This document shows, piece after piece, positions 25,056 to 33,740 of a stretch of 46,720 nucleotides of DNA. Below the pieces are notes generated by a model. It was not told where the DNA came from, did no database searches, and was given only the letters and a program-made list of their open reading frames with translations. Source of the stretch: CAVQMB01 sp963713445 (GTDB taxonomy: Bacteria; Pseudomonadota; Gammaproteobacteria; Competibacterales; Competibacteraceae); the NCBI GenBank assembly GCA_963713445.1, contig CAVQMB010000018.1, forward strand, positions 1 to 46,720, read 5' to 3'. The position numbers and the translations under genes are program-made. How positions within the stretch are numbered: the first letter of the stretch is position 1; each line of letters opens with the position of its first letter.

Positions 25056-28031
25056 CTGGATACCACCCGAAGCTGCGCTACATCACGTCATCTCGGCCGC
25101 CCGGTCGAGCGGCTGGAAGATGCTGCCCTGCTGACCGGCCGCGGCCGCTATGCCGACGACCTGGGCGTCAAACCGGGAACCTTGCAGGCGGCCGTGTTGC
25201 GCTCGCCGTATGCCCATGCTCTGATCCGCGACATCAATGTCACTGCGGCGCTTACCTGCCCGGGCGTGCGCGGCGTACTGACCGGTGCCGACGTCAAGGC
25301 CTGGTCGCAGCCGTTCGTGGTCGGTGTCAAGCAACCGATGGAGCATTGGTGCCTGGCGGTGGATCGCGTGCGCTACGTCGGCGAACCGGTGGCCGTGGTG
25401 ATCGCCGAGGACCGCTACCTGGCCGAGGATGCGCTCGAGCAGGTGCGGGTTAGCTACCAGCAGACCCCCGCCGTGGTTGACCCCGAGGCGGCGGCCGGGG
25501 CCGATGCACCCCTGCTGCACCCGGCGGTCGGCAGCAACGTCGTCAGCGATCGGAGCTACCGCTACGGCGAGCCCGAACGGCAGTTCGCGGCTGCCGATCA
25601 CGCGGTCGGTATCACTGTGCGCTACCCGCGCAACTCATGCACGCCGATCGAATGCTATGTGGTTGTCGCCGATTACCAGCCGTCCGACCAGAGCTACGAC
25701 GTGCTGGCTAATTTTCAGGGTCCGTTCGCGCTGCATCCGGTGATGGCGCGGGCACTCAAGGTGCCGGGCAGCCGGCTGCGGCTGCGCACGCCACCGGATT
25801 CGGGCGGCAGCTTCGGCATCAAGCAAGCGGTGTTTCCCTACATCGTGATGATGGCGCTGGCCGCGCGCAAGGTGGGAGCACCGGTTAAGTGGGTCGAGGA
25901 CCGGCTGGAACATCTGCAGGCGGCATCCTCGGCCACCAACCGGGTGACCACACTACGGGCCGCGGTCGCGGGCGATGGCCGGGTGCAGGCGCTGGATTAC
26001 GATCAGATCGATGACTGCGGCGGTTATCTGCGGGCCCCTGAGCCGGCCACGTTTTACCGCATGCATGGCAACCTCACCGGTGCGTACGACATCCGTCATC
26101 TGGCCGTGCGTAACCGGGTCGTGCTGACCAACAAGACGCCCAGCGGCCTGAATCGCGGCTTTGGCGGGCCGCAGATGTATTTCGCCCTGGAACGGCTGAT
26201 GCACCAGATCGGCCGGGAGCTGGGGCTGGATCCGCTGGATGTGATCCGCCGCAATCTGGTACCGGCCGAATCGTTTCCTTACCGCAGCGTGGCCGGTGCG
26301 CTGCTGGATTCTGGCGATTATCCGCAGGCACTGGCCGCGGCGATCGATGACGGTGATCTGGCGGTGCTGCTGGACCGGCGTGCCGCGGCACGGGCCGCCG
26401 GGCGGCTGTACGGCATTGGCTACGCGGCGGTGGTCGAACCGTCGATCTCCAACATGGGCTACATTACCACGGTGCTCAGCGCCGAGGAACGCGCCCGGGC
26501 TGGTCCCAAGAACGGTGCCATCGCCAGTGCGACGGTCAATGTCGATCCGCTCGGCTCGGTTAGTGTCAGCGTGGCGTCGACGCCCCAGGGCCAGGGGCAT
26601 CGCACGGTGCTGGCGCAGGTGGTGGCCGATGTTCTGGGGCTGGAACCGGAGGACATCACGGTCAATGTCGAACTGGACACGCAAAAGGATGCCTGGAGCA
26701 TTGCCGCCGGCAATTATTCCAGCCGCTTCGCTGGCGCTGTTGCGGGCGCGGCCCATCTGGCGGCGCGGCGGGTACGCGAGCGCATGACGCGGCTGGCGGC
26801 GCCGCTACTGGACGTGGCCGCGGACGAGATCGAGTTTGCCGGACGGATGCTGTTTGCGCGCCGGGATCCGAGCCGGACACTGGTTTTTCACCGCGTGGCG
26901 GGAGGCACCCACTGGTCACCCGGCCTGCTACCCGACGACGGCGAACCGGCGCTGCGCGAGACGGTGTTCTGGTCGCCACCCGGACTGGCAGCGCCGGATG
27001 CTGACGATCACATCAACAGCTCTGGGGTCTACGGCTTCATCTTCGATTTTTGTGGTGTGGAGGTCGACCGCCACAGCGGCCGGGTCCGCATCGACCGTTA
27101 CGTGACCCAGCATGATGCCGGCAAGCTGCTCAACCCGGCGCTGGCCGACGGCCAGATTCGCGGCGGCTTCGCCCACGCCGTGGGTGCCGCCTTGTACGAG
27201 GAATTCAGCTACGGACCTGAAGGCAGTTTCCTGGCTGGTACGTTCGCCGATTACCTGGTGCCGACCGCACCCGAGGTGCCCGATCCGGTGATACTGCACA
27301 TGGAGACGCCGTCGCCATTCACGCCGCTGGGTGCCAAGGGGCTCGGCGAAGGCAACTGCATGAGCACGCCGGTATGTATCGCCAACGCGGTGGCCGACGC
27401 GCTCGGCGTCAACGACGTAACCCTGCCGCTGACACCACCCCGGGTGCGGGCGCTGATCGGCATCAAGGAGCGGCCGCCGCCGAACGGAGCTGCGATTATC
27501 GCACCCGGGGAACCCGGTCAGCCGTGGTTGACGGCCAGCGGCAGCCACCAGGTGCCGGTATCGCCCGCCACAGTGTTCCGGGCGTTGACTGATCCCGCCA
27601 CCCTGGCCCGAATCATCCCCGGTTGCCGTGATCTGCGGCCGGCCGGTGACAATCGATTCACCGCGACCATCGATCTCGGGGTGGCTTTGATCCGTGGCCG
27701 CTACCAGTGCCAGGTCGAGCTCAGTCAGCTGGTCGCTCCGAGCGCCCTCACCTTGAGTGGCCGCGGCACCGGTGCGCTGGGCTCGGCCGCAGGCCGTGCC
27801 CGGGTCAGCCTGCACACCATTGCTGACGGCACCCGGATCGACTACGACTATGATGCCCGCCTCAACGGCAAGCTGGCCGCCGTCGGCGCGCGAATGCTAA
27901 AGGGCGCCACCCGGATTATCCTGCGTCAGTTGTTCGAGCGGCTTGACGCCGAACTGGCAACGCCCCCAGGGGTGCCGCAGCGCCGCAGCGGCTGGCGCCG
28001 GTTGTTCAAACGTTTGCGGGGGTGGTCATGA
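25056..28031 (+). CDS. Xanthine dehydrogenase-family molybdenum hydroxylase large subunit with fused CoxG-like domain, apparent CTG start
   Basis: Molybdopterin-binding catalytic subunit of an aldehyde oxidase/xanthine dehydrogenase-type hydroxylase, which inserts oxygen from water into an aromatic or other C-H bond. The 991 residues start with the typical HLGRPVERLEDAALLTGRGRYADD, and include LNRGFGGPQMYFALERL and the catalytic Glu E765 in AKGLGEGNCM. After the normal end of the family (about 790) comes an extra domain, about 820-970 (SGSHQVPVSPATVFRALTDP ... GATRIILRQLFERLDAEL), resembling the SRPBCC/CoxG fold, usually a separate CO-dehydrogenase accessory gene. No ATG/GTG/TTG exists in frame before TTG 25182; CTG 25056 lies 8 nt after AGGAG (25043-25047) and gives the full N-terminus. 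It overlaps the FAD subunit gene by 4 bp. Confidence 0.85.
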   Translation: MDTTRSCATSRHLGRPVERLEDAALLTGRGRYADDLGVKPGTLQAAVLRSPYAHALIRDINVTAALTCPGVRGVLTGADVKAWSQPFVVGVKQPMEHWCLAVDRVRYVGEPVAVVIAEDRYLAEDALEQVRVSYQQTPAVVDPEAAAGADAPLLHPAVGSNVVSDRSYRYGEPERQFAAADHAVGITVRYPRNSCTPIECYVVVADYQPSDQSYDVLANFQGPFALHPVMARALKVPGSRLRLRTPPDSGGSFGIKQAVFPYIVMMALAARKVGAPVKWVEDRLEHLQAASSATNRVTTLRAAVAGDGRVQALDYDQIDDCGGYLRAPEPATFYRMHGNLTGAYDIRHLAVRNRVVLTNKTPSGLNRGFGGPQMYFALERLMHQIGRELGLDPLDVIRRNLVPAESFPYRSVAGALLDSGDYPQALAAAIDDGDLAVLLDRRAAARAAGRLYGIGYAAVVEPSISNMGYITTVLSAEERARAGPKNGAIASATVNVDPLGSVSVSVASTPQGQGHRTVLAQVVADVLGLEPEDITVNVELDTQKDAWSIAAGNYSSRFAGAVAGAAHLAARRVRERMTRLAAPLLDVAADEIEFAGRMLFARRDPSRTLVFHRVAGGTHWSPGLLPDDGEPALRETVFWSPPGLAAPDADDHINSSGVYGFIFDFCGVEVDRHSGRVRIDRYVTQHDAGKLLNPALADGQIRGGFAHAVGAALYEEFSYGPEGSFLAGTFADYLVPTAPEVPDPVILHMETPSPFTPLGAKGLGEGNCMSTPVCIANAVADALGVNDVTLPLTPPRVRALIGIKERPPPNGAAIIAPGEPGQPWLTASGSHQVPVSPATVFRALTDPATLARIIPGCRDLRPAGDNRFTATIDLGVALIRGRYQCQVELSQLVAPSALTLSGRGTGALGSAAGRARVSLHTIADGTRIDYDYDARLNGKLAAVGARMLKGATRIILRQLFERLDAELATPPGVPQRRSGWRRLFKRLRGWS

Positions 28032-28846
28032 AGCCGGCACCGTTCGACTATGTGCGTCCGGATACCCTGGACGAGGCGCTGGAGCAGTTGGCGGACCACG
28101 GGGAGGACGCCCGGGTTTTGGCAGGTGGCCAGTCGCTGATGCCGATTCTCAACATGCGCCTGGCTCGTCCCGAGGTATTGGTCGACATTACGGCATTGGC
28201 TGCACTTAGGGGCATGGCCGAGCAGGGTGCCATGTTGACGATCGGCGCAGCGGTTACCCAGGCCCAACTGCAGCAGTATCCCCGACTAGCCGGCGCGGTA
28301 CCACTGGTGGCGCGGGCGTTACCCTGGGTCGGGCATTTCCAGACCCGTAACCGGGGGACCGTGTGCGGCTCCCTGGCCCACGCTGATCCCAGTGCGGAAC
28401 TGCCGCTGTGTCTGGCGACGCTGGGTGGCGAGGTAGTGTTGCAGTCCGCCCAGGGCAAACGGGTGCTGGCAGCGCAGGACTTCTTCCAGGGTTTGCTGTT
28501 GACCGCCCGCCGGCCCGAGGAACTGCTCATTGCAGCCCGGTTTCCGGTCGCAGGGCCTTGTCAGCGTTGTGGTTTTGCCGAGATTGCACTGCGCCATGGC
28601 GATTTCGCCATCGTTGCCGTCGCGGTCACCCGGGGCGATGACGGATTACGTATCGGCGTCGGCGGTGTGGCCGACCGCCCCTGGGTGGAGACACTGCCGC
28701 GGCTCAACGGCAGTGATCTGGAGGATGCTCTCAATGATCTGGCCTGGCGCCTCGGGGCCGAGGACGACCCCCACGCCAGCGCGGCCTATCGGCGCGAAAT
28801 GGTGCGTCGTCTGGGCCTCGAACTCATCCGTGAGGTGACCTCATGA
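28028..28846 (+). CDS. Molybdenum hydroxylase FAD-binding subunit
   Basis: This medium subunit passes electrons from the iron-sulfur subunit through FAD to an acceptor. The 272-residue protein has the FAD-binding signature LAGGQSLMPILNMRLARPEVLVDI split at about residues 36-58, and the second motif TRNRGTVCGSLAHADPSAELP near 107-127. It lacks the additional iron-sulfur insertion found in 4-hydroxybenzoyl-CoA reductase beta subunits, so it is a plain CoxM/XdhB-type subunit. ATG 28028 overlaps the large subunit stop; an in-frame GTG at 28022 is possible but less likely. It overlaps the 2Fe-2S subunit gene by 4 bp, so the three subunits should be made in step. Confidence 0.92.
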   Translation: MKPAPFDYVRPDTLDEALEQLADHGEDARVLAGGQSLMPILNMRLARPEVLVDITALAALRGMAEQGAMLTIGAAVTQAQLQQYPRLAGAVPLVARALPWVGHFQTRNRGTVCGSLAHADPSAELPLCLATLGGEVVLQSAQGKRVLAAQDFFQGLLLTARRPEELLIAARFPVAGPCQRCGFAEIALRHGDFAIVAVAVTRGDDGLRIGVGGVADRPWVETLPRLNGSDLEDALNDLAWRLGAEDDPHASAAYRREMVRRLGLELIREVTS

Positions 28847-29361
28847 AACGTTACGATCGATCCCAGCCGCAGCGGGTCAGCATGGTGTTGAACGGCAGCG
28901 AGCGCAGCGGTTGGGCTGAACCGCGTACCCTGTTGCTCGATTTCCTGCGCCAGCAGCTGGGCGCAACCGGTACCCATGCCGGCTGCGAGCATGGCCTGTG
29001 CGGGGCTTGCACGGTGCGGATCAACGGCGCTGCGGTGCGGGCCTGCCTGACGCTGGCGGTACAAGTCGACGGGCAGGCGGTGACGACGGTGGAGGGGCTG
29101 GCCGATGACACCGGCCTGAATGACCTGCAGCAGGCGTTCCGGCGTCACCACGCGCTGCAATGCGGCTTCTGTACGCCAGGCATCCTGATCTCGTGCAGCC
29201 AGTTCCTGGAGCAATGTCCGGATCCCGATGAAACCGCGGTGCGCGAGATGCTGTCGGGCCACTATTGTCGCTGCACCGGTTACGCTGGTATCGTCCGTGC
29301 GGTGCTGGAAGTTGCCGCACAGCGTCGCGCCAACCCAACCGGAGTAGCCGCCCATGCTTGA
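28843..29361 (+). CDS. Molybdenum hydroxylase 2Fe-2S subunit
   Basis: Small subunit carrying two [2Fe-2S] clusters that link the molybdenum site to FAD. The 172 residues contain all eight cysteines: C48, C53, C56 and C68 for the plant-ferredoxin-like cluster (GCEHGLCGACTV), and C107, C110, C142 and C144 for the second cluster (CGFCTPG ... HYCRCTGY). N- and C-terminal extensions are short. The gene overlaps both neighbours, the FAD subunit at its start and the acyl-CoA ligase by 8 bp at its end. Overlap with the ligase gene implies that hydroxylation and CoA activation belong to one pathway. Confidence 0.95.
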   Translation: MKRYDRSQPQRVSMVLNGSERSGWAEPRTLLLDFLRQQLGATGTHAGCEHGLCGACTVRINGAAVRACLTLAVQVDGQAVTTVEGLADDTGLNDLQQAFRRHHALQCGFCTPGILISCSQFLEQCPDPDETAVREMLSGHYCRCTGYAGIVRAVLEVAAQRRANPTGVAAHA

Positions 29362-30877
29362 TCTGGGGCGTTCGTTTCTGGCGACGGTGGAGCGCAGTCC
29401 GGACCAGCTCGCGCTGATCGACGGTGAGCTGCAGCTCAGCTACGCCCAGTGGTTCGAGCGGATCAGCCGGGTCGCGGCGGGCCTCGCCGGCTTGGGCCTG
29501 GAGGCGGGTGATCACCTGCTGGTGGTGCTGCAGAATCGCTGGCAAACAGCCACGGTACATTGGGCTTGCCAATTCCTGGGCGTCATCGTTACGCCGCTGA
29601 ACTGGCGCGCGACGGCCGCCGACATCGACTATTGTGCCGGCGACGCCGGCGCCCGGGCCGTGGTCTATGAGGCCTATTCCGCGCCGGCCGTCAGCGCGGC
29701 TCAGGCCGTTGCCAGGATCCCGCGCATCGCCATCGGCCCGGCGGGAAACGGCGACCTTGCGTTTGCTGACCTGATGCGGACGGCGCCAGCGTCGGCGACC
29801 CCACGGGTCGATGCCGACGCTGTGTCGCTGATGCTATACACCTCCGGCACCACCGGTCGCCCCAAGGGTGTGCCACGCCGCCACCGCCAGGAGCGGGCCG
29901 CCGCACTGGCTCATGTGGCGCAGAATCTGTACCGCAGAGGGGAACGGACCCTGGGCGTAATGCCTTTGTACCACACCATGGGGGTCCGTTCGCTGCTGGC
30001 CATGGCGCTGATCGACGGGCTGTTCGTATGCCTGCCGCGGTTCGACGCCGATCAGGCGGTCGCCGCCATCCGCGATTGGCAGTTGACCAATCTGTATCTG
30101 GTGCCGACGCTTTATCACGATCTCATCAGCTGCCCGTCGTTTTCCAGTGCGGCAGTGGCTTCGGTGCGCAAGCTTGGCTACGCTGGCGCGGCGATGGCTG
30201 AAGGGCTGGTGCAGCGGGTGCAGCAGGCGTTCCGGCCCGACCTGTTCGTCAATCATTACGGCTCGTCGGAAGTCTATACGTTCACCATCAACGACGCTGT
30301 CGCCACCCGGCCGCGTTCGGCCGGCCGGGCCGGCATCAACCAGCGGATCCGGGTGGTGCGGCTGGCTGCCGAAGGGCCGGACGATCTGGCCGCGATCGGC
30401 GAGGAGGGGCAGGTCATCGCCGACCTGGCGGGTGACGAAGCATTCGACGGTTACTGGAACCGGCCCGATGCTAATGCCAGGGCGTTGCGCGGCGGCTGGT
30501 ATTTCACCGGCGACACCGGCTACCGTGATGCCGACGGCGAGTTGTACGTGACCGGTCGGGTCGATGATCTGATCATCACCGGGGGTGAGAACGTCTCGCC
30601 GGCCGAGATCGAGAACACGTTGTCGACTCATCCAGCGGTGGACGAGGTCGCCGTGGTTGGGTTGCCGGACGAGCGCTGGGGCCAGCGGGTCGTCGCTTTC
30701 ATCAAGCGCCGCGGCACAGTCAGCGCTGCGGATCTGGACGACCACTGCCTGGCGTCGTCACTGGCCCGCTTCAAACGCCCGCGTGAATACGTATTCGTGA
30801 CCGCCATTCCCAAATCACCGGTGGGCAAGATCCTGCGCCGCAAAATCGTCGCCGGTGAGTACGATCGCGATGACTGA
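29354..30877 (+). CDS. AMP-forming acyl-CoA ligase
   Basis: Member of the adenylate-forming family (ANL), converting a carboxylic acid, ATP and CoA to acyl-CoA, AMP and pyrophosphate. The 507 residues have the phosphate loop LMLYTSGTTGRPKGV (about 157-171), NHYGSSEVYT (about 298-307), the hinge region YFTGDTGYRDADGELYVTGRVDD (split, about 381-404), the motif TGGENVSPAEIEN and the C-terminal catalytic Lys in SPVGKILRRK. Overall it resembles aromatic and medium-chain acid ligases such as those for benzoate derivatives, but the substrate cannot be read from the sequence. It follows the hydroxylase subunits with overlapping ends and precedes a crotonase by 48 bp. Confidence 0.9.
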   Translation: MLDLGRSFLATVERSPDQLALIDGELQLSYAQWFERISRVAAGLAGLGLEAGDHLLVVLQNRWQTATVHWACQFLGVIVTPLNWRATAADIDYCAGDAGARAVVYEAYSAPAVSAAQAVARIPRIAIGPAGNGDLAFADLMRTAPASATPRVDADAVSLMLYTSGTTGRPKGVPRRHRQERAAALAHVAQNLYRRGERTLGVMPLYHTMGVRSLLAMALIDGLFVCLPRFDADQAVAAIRDWQLTNLYLVPTLYHDLISCPSFSSAAVASVRKLGYAGAAMAEGLVQRVQQAFRPDLFVNHYGSSEVYTFTINDAVATRPRSAGRAGINQRIRVVRLAAEGPDDLAAIGEEGQVIADLAGDEAFDGYWNRPDANARALRGGWYFTGDTGYRDADGELYVTGRVDDLIITGGENVSPAEIENTLSTHPAVDEVAVVGLPDERWGQRVVAFIKRRGTVSAADLDDHCLASSLARFKRPREYVFVTAIPKSPVGKILRRKIVAGEYDRDD

Positions 30878-30925
30878 TTTTGACCACCTTGCCGTGTTGA
30901 ACCCTGTCAACCGAACCGTGAGCGA

Positions 30926-31741
30926 ATGCAGATGAGTGCAGATTCCAATAATGAACTGAACCAGCGGCCGCCGGCTCTGGATGGTTTCCGGGTGTTGGTC
31001 GATGGTGAGCGCAAGCGCGCCGATATCATCCTGGACCGGCCGCCCTACAACGTCGTCAGCATGATCGAGCGCGAGCAGCTGCGGGCCACATTCGAGCGGC
31101 TCGATGCTGACGATCAGGTGCGCGTGATCGTGCTCAGGAGCGACGGTCAGCACTTCTCCAGCGGCGGGAATATCGCCGGATTTATGGAACAAAGCCCGGA
31201 GCACGTGTCCCACCTGGCCTGGAACGTGGCGGCGGCGGAACGCTGCCGCAAGCCGGTGATCGCGGCGGTGCGCGGCTACTGTTTCGGGGTCGGTTTCGAG
31301 CTGGCGCTGGCCTGTGATTTCCGCATCGCCGCCGAAAGCGCCCGGTTTGCGCTGCCGGAAATGCGCATCGGCATGATCCCGGGTTCGGGCGGCTCGGCGA
31401 GGCTGCAGAAGATGATTGGTGGCGCGCGGACCAAGGACATGGTCATGCGGGCACGTCGCGTAACTGGCCAACAGGCCTATGTTTGGGGTATCGCGCTAGA
31501 GGTGGTGGCGGATGCCGAGCTGGAAGCCGCCACCGACCGGCTGGTGGATGAATTGCGGGAGTTCTCGCCGCTGGCCCAGCGTGCTATTAAAGGTGTACTC
31601 AACGCGTCCCAGGATGCGCCGCTGCACGTGGCCATCGAGCTGGAAGGGCAGGCCTACGGCCGGCTGCGCGGCTCGGATGATTTCCAGGAGGGCGTGGCCT
31701 CGTTCGTGGAAAAGCGCAAACCCCGGTTCCGCGGCCGCTAA
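30926..31741 (+). CDS. Enoyl-CoA hydratase/isomerase family protein
   Basis: The 271-residue crotonase-fold protein has the oxyanion segments QHFSSGGNIAGF (about 75-86) and YCFGVGFELALACDF (about 118-132). Both Glu positions of classical hydratases are occupied (GVGFE and LPEMRIGMIPG). The N-terminal motif ADIILDRPPYNVVS is characteristic of hydratases working on cyclic or aromatic-derived CoA esters such as dienoyl-CoA hydratases, but the family also includes dehalogenases and hydrolases. ATG 30926 is used; ATG 30932 is possible, and neither has a strong ribosome-binding site. It is the last gene of the hydroxylase operon and presumably acts on the product of the ligase. Confidence 0.85.
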   Translation: MQMSADSNNELNQRPPALDGFRVLVDGERKRADIILDRPPYNVVSMIEREQLRATFERLDADDQVRVIVLRSDGQHFSSGGNIAGFMEQSPEHVSHLAWNVAAAERCRKPVIAAVRGYCFGVGFELALACDFRIAAESARFALPEMRIGMIPGSGGSARLQKMIGGARTKDMVMRARRVTGQQAYVWGIALEVVADAELEAATDRLVDELREFSPLAQRAIKGVLNASQDAPLHVAIELEGQAYGRLRGSDDFQEGVASFVEKRKPRFRGR

Positions 31742-31842
31742 CCCTGCGCTTGGGTCGGCCTGCTGCTTGATGACGGGGAACCTACAACCAAGCCTATGAT
31801 CGGATGGAGGTACCTCAGCAAGTAATTCACGAGGTACCTGTG

Positions 31843-32286
31843 ATGACGCGTTTTTTGTTGCTTGGGTTGCGCAGATGGGCACTTGCCATGGTGCTGGCGG
31901 TCGTGCCGGCCGTCAGCGTAGCCACCACGGTATCCGGCACCGCTGCCCTTCCGGTCAAGGCGGTCACGATCATCCTGCGGGATGGGGGGTTCGGCTTCAA
32001 CAACATCGCCATCAGGGCACCGTCGGCGCGGCTGACCGTGATCAACAGGGGCACGCAATCGCATGCCCTCTATATCAGCGGGCCACGGCCTTCGACCAGC
32101 ATTCGCCTGCACACCGCAGCCCTGAAACCAGGGGCTTCGGCGCAGTTCACGGTGCGCCTACCCGACGGGCGTTACCGCCTGTACAGCCCCCATGATCAGG
32201 CCCTGTCAGTACCACTGAAATGGATCCGGCCGGGTAGCAGCGGCCCGGCGCGCGCGGAGACTGACCGCGTTTTCTACGATTACTGA
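31843..32286 (+). CDS. Exported cupredoxin-like protein lacking the copper Cys
   Basis: This 147-residue protein starts with a signal peptide (about residues 1-27, hydrophobic ALAMVLAVVPAVSVA, cleavage probable after Ala27). The mature part has the layout of a small cupredoxin: LTVINRGTQSHALYI with a candidate His ligand (H74), then LKPGASAQFTVRLPDGRYRLYSPHDQ. In copper-binding relatives the last strand reads YxCP with Cys, His and Met ligands. Here Cys is Ser115, H117 remains and no Met follows, so a type 1 copper site is unlikely. ATG 31843 has GAGG 8 nt upstream; ATG 31804 would add 13 residues and spoil the signal peptide. Function unknown. Confidence 0.72.
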   Translation: MTRFLLLGLRRWALAMVLAVVPAVSVATTVSGTAALPVKAVTIILRDGGFGFNNIAIRAPSARLTVINRGTQSHALYISGPRPSTSIRLHTAALKPGASAQFTVRLPDGRYRLYSPHDQALSVPLKWIRPGSSGPARAETDRVFYDY

Positions 32287-32298
32287 CGCGGGGCCTGC

Positions 32299-33702
32299 TT
32301 ACAGGGTAAAGCTCTGGCCCAGAGCGGGACGTTCCACCCGGGTGCCGCTGAGCAGGCCGGCGAAGTGCCGCATCGCGTCCTCGTCGCCGTGGACCAGGTA
32401 GGTCGTGTGTGGTTGCCCGGTGTCCTCGTGCCAGGCCAGGAGTTCGTTTTGGTCGGCGTGCGCGGAGAAGCCGTTGATCGTGTGGATCTGTGCACGCACT
32501 TTGATGCTTTCCCCGAAAATGCGCACCGTGTGGGCGCCGTCGATGATTTGCCGGGCCAGGGTGTGCTGGGCGGCGTAGCCGACGAACACCACGCTCGAAT
32601 CCTCACGCCAGAGATGGTGCTTGAGGTGATGGCGTACGCGGCCCCCGGTGCACATGCCGGAACCGGCCATGATGATGGCGCCGCCGCCGATGCGGTTAAG
32701 GGCGATGGATTCCGCCGTTTCCCGGGTGAAGTGCAGGCCGGGCAATTGGAACGGGTCGCCACCCTTTCTGAACAGCCGGGCCGTCTCCGCGCTGTAGCAT
32801 TCCGGATGGTGCTGGAATATGCGGGTCGCGGAAATGGCCATCGGCGAGTCCAGAAACACCTGGGTGGCGCTGGATAAAACGCCGGTCTGAACGCCCTCGC
32901 GCAGAAAATAGAGCAGTTCCTGGGCCCGTTCCAGGGCGAACGTGGGGATAATTACATTGCCGCCGCGGCGGAAGGTGTCGTTGATGGCCCGGTAGAGTTC
33001 ATCCACGGTTGGTTGCATGGCCTTGTGCAGGCGGTCGCCGTAGGTGGTTTCCATGATCACGACATCGACATTCCGGGGTGGCACCGGATCGCGCAGCAGT
33101 GGCCGGCCGGCATTGCCGAGATCGCCCGAAAACAACACCCGGCGCTGGTGTGCATCTTCGGTCAGCTCCAGCAGCACGCTGGCCGAGCCGAGGATATGGC
33201 CGGCGTCGATGAACGTGGCACGGATGCCAGGGGCCAGCTGCAGCGGCTGATCGTAGAGCGCACTGCGGCCGAAGAAATCCAGGCAGTTCATGGCATCGAG
33301 CACCGTGTACAGCGGTTCCTCCGATCCATGCTGGTGGTGCCGGTGGCGGCTGTGGCGGGCCGACTTGCGCTGCTGATAGCGTGCCTCTTCTTCCTGCAAA
33401 TGGGCCGAATCCAGCAATACCAGCCGCGCCAGCTCGCGCGATGCCGCTGTGGTGATGATCTCGCCCCGGAAACCACGCAGGCCCAGCAGCGGTATCCGGC
33501 CGCAGTGGTCCAGATGGGCGTGTGTCAGCAGCAGGTAGTCGATGTCCGCAGGATCGAAACCGAACGGCTCGGCGTTCTCCTCATCCAGCTCGTGGCCGCC
33601 TTGGTACATACCGCAGTCGATCAGAATGCGTTTGCCGGCACACTCGACCAGATGGCAGGAACCGGTGACGCCCCGGTCGGCCCCGTGGAAGGATATCCTC
33701 AT
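32299..33702 (-). CDS. Beta-CASP metallo-beta-lactamase-fold RNA-processing nuclease
   Basis: The 467-residue cytosolic protein combines a metallo-beta-lactamase core with a beta-CASP insert, the architecture of CPSF-73/Ysh1-like RNA endo/exonucleases. The zinc-binding motif LLTHAHLDHCGRIP is at about residues 58-71. Further metal ligands appear at FIDAGHILGSAS and the Asp in LFSGDLGN. The beta-CASP part contains PTFALERAQELLYFL, DSPMAISATRIF and GSGMCTGGRVRHHLKHHL, and the C-terminal VRAQIHTINGFSAHADQNEL completes the active site. Its RNA target is not known. It ends 12 bp from the convergent cupredoxin-like gene. Confidence 0.9.
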   Translation of the reverse strand: MRISFHGADRGVTGSCHLVECAGKRILIDCGMYQGGHELDEENAEPFGFDPADIDYLLLTHAHLDHCGRIPLLGLRGFRGEIITTAASRELARLVLLDSAHLQEEEARYQQRKSARHSRHRHHQHGSEEPLYTVLDAMNCLDFFGRSALYDQPLQLAPGIRATFIDAGHILGSASVLLELTEDAHQRRVLFSGDLGNAGRPLLRDPVPPRNVDVVIMETTYGDRLHKAMQPTVDELYRAINDTFRRGGNVIIPTFALERAQELLYFLREGVQTGVLSSATQVFLDSPMAISATRIFQHHPECYSAETARLFRKGGDPFQLPGLHFTRETAESIALNRIGGGAIIMAGSGMCTGGRVRHHLKHHLWREDSSVVFVGYAAQHTLARQIIDGAHTVRIFGESIKVRAQIHTINGFSAHADQNELLAWHEDTGQPHTTYLVHGDEDAMRHFAGLLSGTRVERPALGQSFTL

Positions 33703-33740
33703 GACATCTCCTCGATTGATTTGTTATCGGTTCGGTTCAC

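Noticed and set aside
26928..27815. Long minus-strand open frame of 295 codons opposite the molybdenum hydroxylase gene
   Set aside because: Antisense shadow of a GC-rich gene; the plus strand shows clear family motifs and the minus product is Gly/Arg/His-rich with no recognisable domain.
28028..29361. 4-hydroxybenzoyl-CoA reductase identity for the molybdenum hydroxylase
   Set aside because: The FAD subunit is about 272 residues and lacks the extra iron-sulfur insertion of that enzyme.
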